A stretch of 64,000 nucleotides of DNA from Erythrobacter sp. NAP1 (GTDB taxonomy: Bacteria > Pseudomonadota > Alphaproteobacteria > Sphingomonadales > Sphingomonadaceae): assembly GCF_000152865.1 (NCBI RefSeq), contig NZ_CH672390.1, positions 310,001 to 374,000 of the forward strand, written 5' to 3'. The notes beneath the pieces were generated by a model that was given only the letters and a program-made list of their open reading frames with translations, was not told where the DNA came from and searched no databases. The translations under genes were made by a program, and so were the position numbers. Shown here one piece after another: positions 10,669 to 20,647 of this stretch. Position 1 is the first letter of the stretch, and each line of letters begins with the position of its first letter.

Positions 10669-10988
10669 GGGGACATCTCCTCTTCTTGTCGCGACGAGCG
10701 CTGCGGGGCGTTGCCGTTAGGGGCGGTTCACCTCGCAGAAGAAGAATGTTGCAACATAACATTTGCTTGGCAAGAACTATCGAGTTGCCAATTGCGACCT
10801 GTTCGCAATCGCAACCGATTGAGAAGTGGAGAAAATTTGCGCCACGACGCAACAATCGGTCGCGCTGCGTCGTCGCCACAGGCGTCGCAAGGGCGCCAAA
10901 AACTGATGGCGTCCGCCCGCAGCGGGTGCAGCTATGCTGCGCGTCTAGCGAGGACGAAGGTGCGGATGCGCCTTCGCCCAGAATACGC
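10669..10988. other. Intergenic region upstream of the TonB-like gene
   Basis: These 320 bases separate the TonB-like gene from the hydrolase gene. The part near 10741-10830 is relatively AT-rich and holds several short TTGC/GCAA words (for example TTGCAACATAAC, GAGTTGCCAATTGCGAC), so it may contain the tonB promoter. I see no reading frame, terminator or palindrome that I could defend. Confidence 0.45.
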
Positions 10989-11645
10989 TCACTTGATCGG
11001 ACAATCCGGCGAGAGGCGGAAGTCGAGGTAGTTGTCGACGCTCGCCATCATCTCTTCCATTTCATTCTCGAAGAAGTGGTTGGCGCGCGGGATCTCGTCG
11101 TGGTGGATCGTGATGTGCTTTTGCGTGCGCAGCTTGTCGACGAGCTTCTGGACGGCGGTCGGCTGGACCACCGTGTCGGCAGCGCCTTGCACGAAAATCC
11201 CGCTCGCAGGGCAGGGGGCCAGGAACGAGAAGTCGTACATATTCGCAGGCGGCGCGATCGAGATGAAGCCGCGCACTTCGGGGCGGCGCATCAAGAGCTG
11301 CATGCCGATCAGCGCACCGAATGAATAGCCAGCGACCCAGGTGGTCTGCGCTTCGGGGTGGATCGACTGCACCCAGTCGAGTGCGGATGCTGCGTCGGAA
11401 AGCTCACCGATACCATTATCGAACGAACCCTGGCTGCGACCCACGCCGCGAAAATTGAAACGTAGGACTGCAAAGCCGCGGTCGGCGAAGGTCTTGTAGA
11501 GCCGCTGAACGATCCGGTCGTTCATTGTGCCGCCGCCTTCTGGGTGGGGATGAAGGATCATTGCAACCGGTGCGCGCGGGCGGGGCGGAGGAGAGAAACG
11601 ACCTTCGAGGCGGCCCTCGGGACCGGGAAAGATGACTGATGGCAT
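10989..11645 (-). CDS. Alpha/beta hydrolase (dienelactone-hydrolase/YcjY-like)
   Basis: A 218-residue cytoplasmic alpha/beta hydrolase. Visible elements are the HPHPEGGGTMND region near residue 32 (typical of this subgroup), LRFNFRGVGRS, the nucleophile elbow GYSFG near residue 106, and a late PRANHFF His. The catalytic Asp is probably in QGAADTVV. The family is widespread in alphaproteobacteria and its substrate is not established. It starts at ATG 11645 and is divergent from the cysteine desulfurase operon, so the two share the 11646-11750 promoter region, which holds a Fur-like palindrome. Confidence 0.85.
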   Translation of the reverse strand: MPSVIFPGPEGRLEGRFSPPPRPRAPVAMILHPHPEGGGTMNDRIVQRLYKTFADRGFAVLRFNFRGVGRSQGSFDNGIGELSDAASALDWVQSIHPEAQTTWVAGYSFGALIGMQLLMRRPEVRGFISIAPPANMYDFSFLAPCPASGIFVQGAADTVVQPTAVQKLVDKLRTQKHITIHHDEIPRANHFFENEMEEMMASVDNYLDFRLSPDCPIK

Positions 11646-11726
11646 CTGTAGAACCTTGTGAAATGGGTTGCGCTGACAACCGGCTGGCAGCAGCGAGGCT
11701 GCGCTCTATATACGAGTCGCAACCCA

Positions 11727-12743
11727 TTGTGCAATTTATCGAGAATCGTTCTCATTAAGACCCGTATTTACCTCGACCACGCTGCCACTTCGCCCCTGCG
11801 CTCCGAAGCGCGTGCGGCGATGGAGGAGGGCTTTGCGCTGTGGGCGAACCCGTCCTCTCCCCATGCCGAAGGGCGCAAGGCGAAGCAGGCGCTTGAAGAC
11901 GCGCGCGAGCGGATCAAGCGAGCGCTGGGCTGGGATGGGGAGGTGATCTTAACGAGCGGCGCGAGCGAAGCGCTTGCCCTCGCGCTAGGTCGATCAAAGG
12001 CAAAACGGACGGTGGTGAGCGCCATCGAGCACGATGCGGTGTTCCGTGCCGCGCCCGATGCGCAGATCTTCGACGAAGAAAAGCCGCTCGACAGCGAGAC
12101 AATGCTTTGCGTCCAGCACGTCAATTCGGAAACGGGCACGATCAACCCCGTTTCGCAAATGGCCGAGACGGTGAGGCCGACCGGCGCGCTGATCCTCTCC
12201 GACTGCTCGCAGAGTGCGGGAAAGCTCGGATTGCCCGACGCTGACATGCTGGTGGTCTCGGCGCACAAATTCGGCGGGCCCATCGGAATCGGCGCGCTGC
12301 TGGTGCGCGAATTCAATCTGCTCGAGCCGATGGGCGGGCACGAGCGCGGATACCGGCAGGGGACCGAGAACCTTCCGGGAGCGATCGGCATGGCGGCAGC
12401 GCTCGAAGCGGGTGAGTGGGCAACCACCGCTGAGGAGCGCGCCACGTTTGCCAGAGGCTTTGGCGCGCACCGTCTGACCATCGGCGAAGCGGTCGATTAC
12501 ATCGTCGCACTCACGCACCCCACCATCTCCGCGCAGGCTCTCCTGATCCGCCTTGATGCCATGGGTTTCGCTGTCTCGGCCGGAAGCGCATGCTCATCGG
12601 GCACGCTCAAGAAAAGCCGCGTGCTCGACGCGTTCGGCGTCGCGGATGACGTCGCCTCGCGGACGATCCGAGTCAGCATCGGCTGGTCGACGACCGCTCA
12701 AGAGCTGGAACAATTTGCAGAAGCTTGGAGGTCGCTCTCGTGA
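11727..12743 (+). CDS. Cysteine desulfurase (NifS/IscS-like), first of two
   Basis: PLP-dependent class-V aminotransferase fold, predicted to take sulfur from cysteine for Fe-S or thio-cofactor synthesis. It opens with IYLDHAATSP and has the PLP lysine in SAHKFGGP and the catalytic Cys in AGSACSSG (C289 from this start). The start is uncertain. TTG 11727 gives 338 residues and GTG 11658 gives 361, neither with a good ribosome site. An ATT at 11754 would give the natural-looking MKTRIYLDHAAT and lies 8 bases after GAGAA. It is the first gene of an overlapping operon with the zinc-ribbon protein, a second desulfurase and a ferredoxin. Confidence 0.88.
   Translation: MCNLSRIVLIKTRIYLDHAATSPLRSEARAAMEEGFALWANPSSPHAEGRKAKQALEDARERIKRALGWDGEVILTSGASEALALALGRSKAKRTVVSAIEHDAVFRAAPDAQIFDEEKPLDSETMLCVQHVNSETGTINPVSQMAETVRPTGALILSDCSQSAGKLGLPDADMLVVSAHKFGGPIGIGALLVREFNLLEPMGGHERGYRQGTENLPGAIGMAAALEAGEWATTAEERATFARGFGAHRLTIGEAVDYIVALTHPTISAQALLIRLDAMGFAVSAGSACSSGTLKKSRVLDAFGVADDVASRTIRVSIGWSTTAQELEQFAEAWRSLS
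11741..11753. promoter_or_regulatory. Fur/iron-box-like palindrome
   Basis: A perfect inverted repeat GAGAA-TCG-TTCTC, with further partial symmetry (TTA...TAA) outside it. It resembles iron-responsive Fur boxes of the GAGAATnaTTCTC type. It lies between the divergent hydrolase and cysteine desulfurase genes and abuts the first conserved codons of the latter. The Fe-S-related genes downstream make iron or Fe-S control plausible. No protein binding can be shown from sequence. Confidence 0.5.
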
Positions 12744-12997
12744 CGCTCAGCCAGTGGAAGGTCTATTTCAAACTCGGCCAGTTCGCATGGCTGATCCCCG
12801 TGATCGAGGTTTGGGTCAATGACACCGCGTGGAGCGGCCTCGCCGTTCTGGCCGCGCTGTTCTGGCCGCTGATCTCGCTGCGCTGCATGAATTGCGGGCT
12901 TTCGGGTTTCAATCACAAGATTTCGGCCCATTTCCGGGGAGTGGAAACGCTTCAGAACTGTCCGAATTGCTCTAAACCCATGGTGCCCAGCGCATGA
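12740..12997 (+). CDS. Small membrane protein with two CxxC pairs (zinc-ribbon-like)
   Basis: An 85-residue protein. GTG 12740 overlaps the upstream stop codon (GTGA) and follows GGAGG by 8 bases. The first half is hydrophobic (about residues 10-52: FAWLIPVIEVWV and LAVLAALFWPLISL, one or two membrane spans). It is followed by CMNC and, about 25 residues later, CPNC, a four-cysteine arrangement typical of zinc ribbons or metal/Fe-S binding. I do not recognise the family. It lies between two cysteine desulfurase genes and ahead of a ferredoxin, which suggests a role in Fe-S or sulfur transfer at the membrane; this is inference from position only. Confidence 0.72.
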   Translation: MTLSQWKVYFKLGQFAWLIPVIEVWVNDTAWSGLAVLAALFWPLISLRCMNCGLSGFNHKISAHFRGVETLQNCPNCSKPMVPSA

Positions 12998-14076
12998 TCT
13001 ATCTCGACTACCAGGCCACCACCCCCCTCGCGCCCGAAGCGCGCGATGCGATGATGCGGTGGCTCGACGGGCCGGACGGCATGGGATTCGGCAATCCGCA
13101 TTCGCCGCACAAGCTGGGCAGGCAGGCCGCCGCCGCGATCGAGGCGGCGCGCGAGAAGGTGGCGGCGCTTTTCCCTCCGGGCGGACAGGTGATCTTCACC
13201 GGCGGCGCGACCGAGGCGCTGAACCTCGCGATCAGGGGAAGCGGCACTACGGGGTCCGTTTCGGTATCCGCCATCGAACACGCGGCGGTGAGCGACACAG
13301 CCGAGGCGATTGGCGCAAAACATGTCCTCAACGTCTCGAAAGAGGGGCAATGCAACACTGCGCAGGATGTGCCCAATGACGTGCGCCTGATCGCAGTGAT
13401 GCAGGTCAACAACGAGATCGGGACGATCCAGCCTACGATCGACTGGCATCGCAAGGCGAAGGAGAACAATGCGCTCTTCCTGATCGACGCGGTGCAGGCC
13501 TACGGCAAGATCGAGGTGACGCAGGCCGACATGATCGCGGTCAGCGCGCACAAGTTCCACGGACCCAAGGGCGTGGGCGCCTTGTGGGTGAGGAACGGCA
13601 TCGACCTGACAGCGCACCAGACCGGCGGCGGGCAGGAAGCGGGTCTTCGCTCAGGCACGCTCAGTCCGGCTCTGATCGCAGGGTTCGGTGCGGCGGCAGC
13701 GCTCGCCCAGGAGCGCATGGCCGAGGACGAGCATCACGTCGAAGAACTCTGGAACCGCGCCCGCGAGATCTTTGATGGCTGGGAGCTCAATGGGAGCGAC
13801 ACGGCTCGCTACAAGGGCAATCTCAACATCCGCAAGGACGGCCTCGACGTTGCCCGCCTGATGAGCGAGTGCCGCGACGTGATGTTTTCAGCCGGAAGCG
13901 CCTGCGCCAGCGGATCGGGCCGCCCGAGCCATGTGCTCAAGGCCATCGGGCTCAGCGACAAGCAGGCAAAATCCTCGATCCGGCTGGGCTGGGGGCGCTA
14001 CACCACGCTCGAAGACATCGAGAAGGCGGCAAAGCAGATCAATGCAGCGGCAAAGGAGCAGGATAAGTGGGGCTGA
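12994..14076 (+). CDS. Cysteine desulfurase (NifS/IscS-like), second of two
   Basis: A 360-residue PLP enzyme beginning MIYLDYQATTPL. The PLP lysine is K187 in SAHKFHGP and the catalytic cysteine is C304 in AGSACASG; the GQEAGLRSGT segment is also typical of IscS/NifS proteins. ATG 12994 overlaps the upstream stop (ATGA), so translation is probably coupled. It is clearly distinct from the first desulfurase in this operon, so it is a paralogue and not a recent duplicate. The ferredoxin gene overlaps its 3' end. No scaffold gene (iscU or sufB) is present nearby. Confidence 0.93.
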   Translation: MIYLDYQATTPLAPEARDAMMRWLDGPDGMGFGNPHSPHKLGRQAAAAIEAAREKVAALFPPGGQVIFTGGATEALNLAIRGSGTTGSVSVSAIEHAAVSDTAEAIGAKHVLNVSKEGQCNTAQDVPNDVRLIAVMQVNNEIGTIQPTIDWHRKAKENNALFLIDAVQAYGKIEVTQADMIAVSAHKFHGPKGVGALWVRNGIDLTAHQTGGGQEAGLRSGTLSPALIAGFGAAAALAQERMAEDEHHVEELWNRAREIFDGWELNGSDTARYKGNLNIRKDGLDVARLMSECRDVMFSAGSACASGSGRPSHVLKAIGLSDKQAKSSIRLGWGRYTTLEDIEKAAKQINAAAKEQDKWG

Positions 14077-14402
14077 AAGTCACCTTCATCGACCCGCGCG
14101 GCAATGCGGTAGCCTGTGAGGCGAAGGTAGGCGACAATCTGCTCAAGGTCGGACAGGCAGCCGGACTCCCGCTCGAAGGGACGTGCGAGGGCCAGATGGC
14201 CTGCTCGACCTGTCACGTAATCGTCGCCGCCGAGTGGTTCGAGAAGCTCGCCGAAGCTTCCGAAGAGGAAGAGGACATGCTCGACTTCGCCGCCGGCGCC
14301 CGGCGCACCTCGCGCCTGTCCTGCCAGATCGACCTTACGCCGGCGCTCGATGGGCTGACGGTCAGCGTGCCTGGCGAAAGCCACGACGCGAGGCGGATGT
14401 AG
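14067..14402 (+). CDS. 2Fe-2S ferredoxin (adrenodoxin type)
   Basis: A 111-residue electron carrier. The cluster ligands are C40, C46 and C49 (CEGQMACSTC) and C86 (LSCQI), with the acidic EEEEDMLDFA helix between them and the RLSCQ motif, as in adrenodoxin/Fdx proteins of Fe-S assembly. GTG 14067 overlaps the 3' end of the second cysteine desulfurase gene, with AGGAG upstream, so it is translated with that operon. It probably supplies electrons for Fe-S assembly or for an oxygenase; the operon favours the former. Confidence 0.92.
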   Translation: MGLKVTFIDPRGNAVACEAKVGDNLLKVGQAAGLPLEGTCEGQMACSTCHVIVAAEWFEKLAEASEEEEDMLDFAAGARRTSRLSCQIDLTPALDGLTVSVPGESHDARRM

Positions 14403-14409
14403 GCGTGCG

Positions 14410-15138
14410 ATGAGCCTGCCAAACCACTTTCCTGCGGAGATCGCGCGGCACTATGATCGCGATCACTGCAACCAGTCGGCGGCGGAGATGGAAAGAATCG
14501 TCGCTTTTCTCAGAGAGCTTGCATTCGATGATACAGCTCTGGAGTTCGCGGCCGGAACGGGGCGCATCTCGATCCCGCTAGCGCAGGCCGGGATCAAGGT
14601 CAGTGGAATCGAACTTTCTTCAGCCATGTGCGCACAACTTCAGAGCAAGCCCGGTGGCGATGCCATCACGCTGGTTCAGGGAGACATGGCGACCAAGAGG
14701 ATCGAAGGCGAGTTTTCGCTGGTCTTTCTCGTTTTCAACACATTGTCGAATCTTACGAGCTTTGAGGCTCAATCCGCCTGTTTCACCAATGCCGCGAAGC
14801 ATTTGGCGAAAGGGGGGCACTTCGTCGTCGAGAACGGCCTACCGCCCTACGCCAACATAAATACCAGAGAACGCTTGCGCGCCTTCGCTTGCACAGAAGA
14901 ACACTGGGGTATCGACGAATACGATTTCGAGAATCAGCAAGGGATATCTCATCATCTGTGGCTTGATGCCAACGGTGTACGGAGGATGGCGCTTCCGTTT
15001 CGCTATATATCGCCTGAGGAATGCGACCGAATGGCCGCAGCGGCAGGAATGACGCTCACTGCGCGGTATGCCGACTGGACTCGCGCGGCTTATGACGCGG
15101 AGGCTGAAAAACACATTTCCGTCTGGCGAAAAGAGTAA
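14410..15138 (+). CDS. Class I SAM-dependent methyltransferase
   Basis: A 242-residue Rossmann-fold methyltransferase. SAM motif I is LEFAAGTGRISIPLA (about residues 45-59), followed by GIELSSAM and an LVFLVFNTLSNL motif. The C-terminal half carries AFACTEEHWGIDEYDF and ends AEKHISVWRKE. The substrate is unknown. It starts 7 bases after the ferredoxin stop, so it could be co-transcribed with the desulfurase operon, although nothing in its sequence links it to Fe-S chemistry. Confidence 0.82.
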   Translation: MSLPNHFPAEIARHYDRDHCNQSAAEMERIVAFLRELAFDDTALEFAAGTGRISIPLAQAGIKVSGIELSSAMCAQLQSKPGGDAITLVQGDMATKRIEGEFSLVFLVFNTLSNLTSFEAQSACFTNAAKHLAKGGHFVVENGLPPYANINTRERLRAFACTEEHWGIDEYDFENQQGISHHLWLDANGVRRMALPFRYISPEECDRMAAAAGMTLTARYADWTRAAYDAEAEKHISVWRKE

Positions 15139-15147
15139 CTCGACATG

Positions 15148-15182
15148 AAAAACCCCGCCGCGCTTGGAGGGGCACGGCGGGG
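15148..15182 (-). terminator. Rho-independent terminator for the DJ-1/PfpI gene
   Basis: On the minus strand CCCCGCCG (15175-15182) pairs with CGGCGGGG (15153-15160), followed by five T (15148-15152). A further symmetrical element with arms TGGTCG...CGACCA lies at about 15193-15230. It ends minus-strand transcription coming from the gene at 15283-15837. Confidence 0.8.
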
Positions 15183-15282
15183 AGGGAGCCAGTGGTCGAC
15201 CCCATGAAGGGGTGCGCCAAGGGCCGACCATAACTCCGCATTCCGAAAGGCGCGGCGTCAGGCCTTTGATTGTTTGGTCGGA

Positions 15283-15837
15283 TCAGGCGTTTTCGAGAAC
15301 GCGGTCAGCTTCGCTCGAAATCGTCGTTGCATCCATCAGCGCTTCGGTGAAGGCGGGGATGTCGTCCGGATTGCGGCTGGTGATGATGTTGCCATCGAAC
15401 GCGACGCGGGTGTCGATCACTTCACCGCCTGCATTTTCGAGGTCGGTGCGGATCGAGGGCCAGCCGGTGACGGTCTTGCCGTCGACAAGGTCGGCTTCGA
15501 TCAGGAGCCACGGTGCGTGGCAGATCGCTGCGATTGGCTTGCCCGCATTGTCAAATTCCTTGATCAGGTTGATCACCGACTCTTCCATGCGAAGGATGTC
15601 GGGGTTCATCTGGCCGCCCGGCAGAAGCAGTGCGTGATAGTCGCCAACGCTCACTTCATCGATGGTCAGGTCGACGGGCACACTTTCGCCCCAGTCGCCA
15701 TCTTCCCAGCCCTTGATCTCGCCATCTTCGAGGCTGGCGACGATGGTTTCGGCGCCCGCTTCTTCGAGCATCTGTTTGGGCTGCATAAGTTCGGATTGTT
15801 CGAAGCCGTCGGTTGCGACGATAAGAACGCGTTTCAT
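15283..15837 (-). CDS. DJ-1/PfpI family protein
   Basis: A 184-residue protein beginning MKRVLIVATDGFEQSEL. ATG 15837 has AAGGGA upstream; longer frames lack a site. The nucleophile cysteine is in AAICHAPWLL, preceded by LLLPGGQMNPD and with an early Glu in FEQSE, as in the PfpI/YhbO branch of the DJ-1 superfamily. Members are described as glyoxalases, deglycases or stress proteases; the activity of this one is not predictable. It stands alone and ends in a strong terminator. Confidence 0.9.
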   Translation of the reverse strand: MKRVLIVATDGFEQSELMQPKQMLEEAGAETIVASLEDGEIKGWEDGDWGESVPVDLTIDEVSVGDYHALLLPGGQMNPDILRMEESVINLIKEFDNAGKPIAAICHAPWLLIEADLVDGKTVTGWPSIRTDLENAGGEVIDTRVAFDGNIITSRNPDDIPAFTEALMDATTISSEADRVLENA

Positions 15838-16008
15838 CTTTGTATCCCTTCGTTTGATGAGTTGCTGTACATCTGGGCTACAAAGAGGAGGCGGATAGCG
15901 TTCCAAATCCGCCGTCTGGCTGTGCGTGAGCCGGGACCAGCTGCAAATCCAAGTTTCCCTGTGGAAACGCCTCTCCACCCACCGGCAAGGCGTTGCTAAG
16001 CGGGTGGG

Positions 16009-18301
<2,293 letters not shown>

Positions 18302-18308
18302 GCTCAAC

Positions 18309-18425
18309 CGTCATTGCGAGCGCCCGCAGGGCGCGCGGCAATCCATGGAAAGAGCATCTGAACTCGCGAGGGTTCGATAGGTTGCGCCATGGATTGCTTC
18401 GTCGCTGACGCTCCTCGCAATGACG
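18309..18425. repeat. Imperfect palindromic intergenic repeat (REP/MITE-like)
   Basis: A 117-base element with outer arms CGTCATTGCGAG (18309-18320) and CTCGCAATGACG (18414-18425), which are exact reverse complements. The inner arms are GGCAATCCATGG and CCATGGATTGC (18337-18348 and 18387-18397). The middle is a short unpaired segment. Elements opening CGTCATTGCGAG are, from general knowledge, common dispersed palindromes between genes in several proteobacteria. It lies just after parC and before a minus-strand terminator. Confidence 0.7.
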
Positions 18426-18460
18426 AGTAGGAGTTGGGGGGTAATAGCCACCACCCAAAC

Positions 18461-18495
18461 AAAAACCGCGGTCACCATCCCCGATGACCGCGGTT
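18461..18495 (-). terminator. Rho-independent terminator for the 18541-19137 gene
   Basis: On the minus strand AACCGCGGTCA (18485-18495) pairs perfectly over 11 bases with TGACCGCGGTT (18464-18474), followed by TTTG and TTT. It lies about 45 bases beyond the stop codon of the exported protein gene. Confidence 0.85.
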
Positions 18496-18540
18496 CTTGA
18501 GAGACCCTCTTGCGAAGGCCCTTGCAATTTCAAGTGAGCG

Positions 18541-19137
18541 TTACTCGCTCGCGCCTGCTGCGGCTTCGCCTTCAGCGGTCGCTGCCATTTCGGCTTCCTT
18601 GGCCGCGGCCTGTGCCGGGGTCAGGATTTCGGCGCCTTCGGGAACGGCAGTGGTGTTCGCGGTCAGCTGCTCCATCGAATACAGAGCCATCAGCTGGCCG
18701 TTCGCGTCCGCTGCGAAAGCTTCGCGGGTCAGCGTGACGATGCCGCCGTCATTCTTGACGATGACGGTGTCTTCGCTGTCGACGGTGTAGATCACGCCTG
18801 CGGGCATACCGTCTGCACTCATGACCATCGCGCCTTCGACGAGAGCGGCGTCACGCGCTGCATTCGCCTGGGCGACCTGCTGGTCCATCATGCCGTCGAT
18901 CTGTGCCTTGGTGGCGTTGACGGTCCACTTGCCTTCGCGCTCGGCGAGGAGGTTTGCTGGCAGCGGAGCGGCGTGCTTGCCGGTGTTGACGGTGACGATG
19001 CCGTCGGCGTTGGCTTCGACGGTGCCGATGGGCGCGTCGTCATTGCCGTAAACGGTTGCGCCAACGTCTTGCGCATTTGCCGCGATCGGGGTCACAGCCA
19101 TGGCGGTGGCCAGGACAGCCAGCTTTGCAAACTTCAT
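18541..19137 (-). CDS. Exported protein of unknown function with two PRC-barrel-like repeats
   Basis: A 198-residue protein starting at ATG 19137 with GGAGAG upstream. It has a signal peptide (MKFAKLAVLATAMAVTPIAA, cleavage near NAQ). The mature part shows two similar units of beta-rich sequence, GNDDAPIGTVEANADGIVTV (about 31-50) and SADGMPAGVIYTVDSEDTVI, each followed by a helical stretch. This looks like tandem PRC-barrel or small beta-barrel domains, but that is inferred by eye. The C-terminus is Ala/Glu-rich and low in complexity. It is probably periplasmic, is monocistronic, and ends in a strong terminator. Confidence 0.72.
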   Translation of the reverse strand: MKFAKLAVLATAMAVTPIAANAQDVGATVYGNDDAPIGTVEANADGIVTVNTGKHAAPLPANLLAEREGKWTVNATKAQIDGMMDQQVAQANAARDAALVEGAMVMSADGMPAGVIYTVDSEDTVIVKNDGGIVTLTREAFAADANGQLMALYSMEQLTANTTAVPEGAEILTPAQAAAKEAEMAATAEGEAAAGASE

Positions 19138-19398
19138 AATTGATAACTCTCCAGTTACTGTATTCCTCGGATGGCCGCCGTGTGATGAGAGGGCAGCGCG
19201 CGCGTGAAGAACTTTGCGAACATTCCGCCCGGAGGCGGCGCACATGCCAATTGGCAGTCCTACAGCGATGGAAGCGCGCACAACCGAAAACGGCCGAGAC
19301 GCGGTGCGGTTCCCTAATGGCACGGAGCCAAAATGACAAGTCGGTGACTTGGACTCCCGTGTAGGGAAGGCCGACTGAAGCTCACCTTAACGTAAAGG

Positions 19399-20589
19399 TC
19401 AGGCAGAAAATCCAGAGCGTTCAAGCTCTTCACAGAGCAGCTCTTCGACGCGGGCTTCGCTTGGGAAACCTTCGCTGACCCATCGCTTCTCGACGAGTTG
19501 AAGGATACGCGCGACGTCTGGTCCCGCCGCAACACCGCGCGCAACGATCGCGCCGCCCTTCAATGGGAAGGTCGGAGCTTGCCAGCCGGCTATCGCGGCG
19601 GCGTCCTCACCCAGCAGCAGCAGGCGGTCGATCGCAAAGGCGTTACCAAGCTCGTAGGCGAGCACCCTTGGGTTGCTGACATCGTGGCCGAGCCTTTCGG
19701 ACGCGGAGACCAGCTGCGCGCGCTGGGCCTTGGAAAGACGCAGTCGAGCCGCCACACCTTCAGCCACATCGGGCGAGGGCGGCAGCAGCGTGGCGAGGCG
19801 GCGGATCGGGTCGGGGGCAAAACCTTGCTCTGCCTCGCGCTCGATCAACTCGCGCAATTGCTCGACATGGCGAAGCGCGGTTTCGGGCAGGATCACGCGC
19901 AGCACCGCGCGGTCGAACATGCGCTCTATCGTTGCGCCGGGATCGGGCAGCGAGAGCAGCTTGAGCAGTTCATCGGCCACCCGCTCGCGGCTGAGGCCCT
20001 TGAGCGTGGCCGACAGTTCGGAGCAGGCGTCTTCGGCTTCCGGGTCAAGCTCGGCCCCAAAGCGCGCCTGGAAACGGTAGTAGCGAAGAATCCGCAGGTG
20101 ATCCTCGGCAATGCGCTGGCGGGCATCGCCGATGAAACGCACGCGCCGTTTGGCCAGATCGTCGAGCCCGCCAAAATAGTCCGAGACCTCGAGCGTTTCG
20201 GGATGCGCATAAAGCGCGTTGATGGTGAAATCGCGGCGCGCGGCATCCTCGCGCCATTCGGTGGCGAATGCGACGGTCGCGCGCCTCCCGTCGGTCGCGA
20301 CATCGCGGCGCAGCGTGGTGACTTCGACCGGCCCGTCTTTGAGGATCGCGGTGACGGTGCCATGCTCGATGCCCGTGGGAACGGTTCGGATCCCAGCGTC
20401 GGCGCAAAGGTCGATCACCTGATCGGGCGTGTGCGTGGTCGCGCAATCGACGTCGTGCACGGCAACGCCAAGCAGCGTATCGCGCACCGCGCCGCCGACC
20501 CAGCGGATATGCTGAGCGCCCAGCGCTGTGGTCAGCGCGGTAAGGCCATCGCGGCGGGGCCAGTCGGCGTTTTGAAGCGGGTTGGTCAC
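19399..20589 (-). CDS. cca: CCA tRNA nucleotidyltransferase
   Basis: A 396-residue class II polynucleotide polymerase-fold enzyme that adds or repairs the 3' CCA of tRNA. The motifs are GGAVRDTLLG (about 32-41), the catalytic DVDCATT, RRDFTINALY and RILRYYRFQARFG. The C-terminal helical domain (about 200-396) binds tRNA. The start is GTG 20589 (MTNPLQNADWPRR). It lies 58 bases downstream of the NUDIX gene on the same strand, so CCA addition, NUDIX and DUF1285 genes probably form an operon, an arrangement common in alphaproteobacteria. Confidence 0.95.
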   Translation of the reverse strand: MTNPLQNADWPRRDGLTALTTALGAQHIRWVGGAVRDTLLGVAVHDVDCATTHTPDQVIDLCADAGIRTVPTGIEHGTVTAILKDGPVEVTTLRRDVATDGRRATVAFATEWREDAARRDFTINALYAHPETLEVSDYFGGLDDLAKRRVRFIGDARQRIAEDHLRILRYYRFQARFGAELDPEAEDACSELSATLKGLSRERVADELLKLLSLPDPGATIERMFDRAVLRVILPETALRHVEQLRELIEREAEQGFAPDPIRRLATLLPPSPDVAEGVAARLRLSKAQRAQLVSASERLGHDVSNPRVLAYELGNAFAIDRLLLLGEDAAAIAGWQAPTFPLKGGAIVARGVAAGPDVARILQLVEKRWVSEGFPSEARVEELLCEELERSGFSA

Positions 20590-20647
20590 GGCTTTGTCCG
20601 CTAATCCAAGAAACTGGTTAAAGACAAGCGCTGCAATGCTCTCGCGA

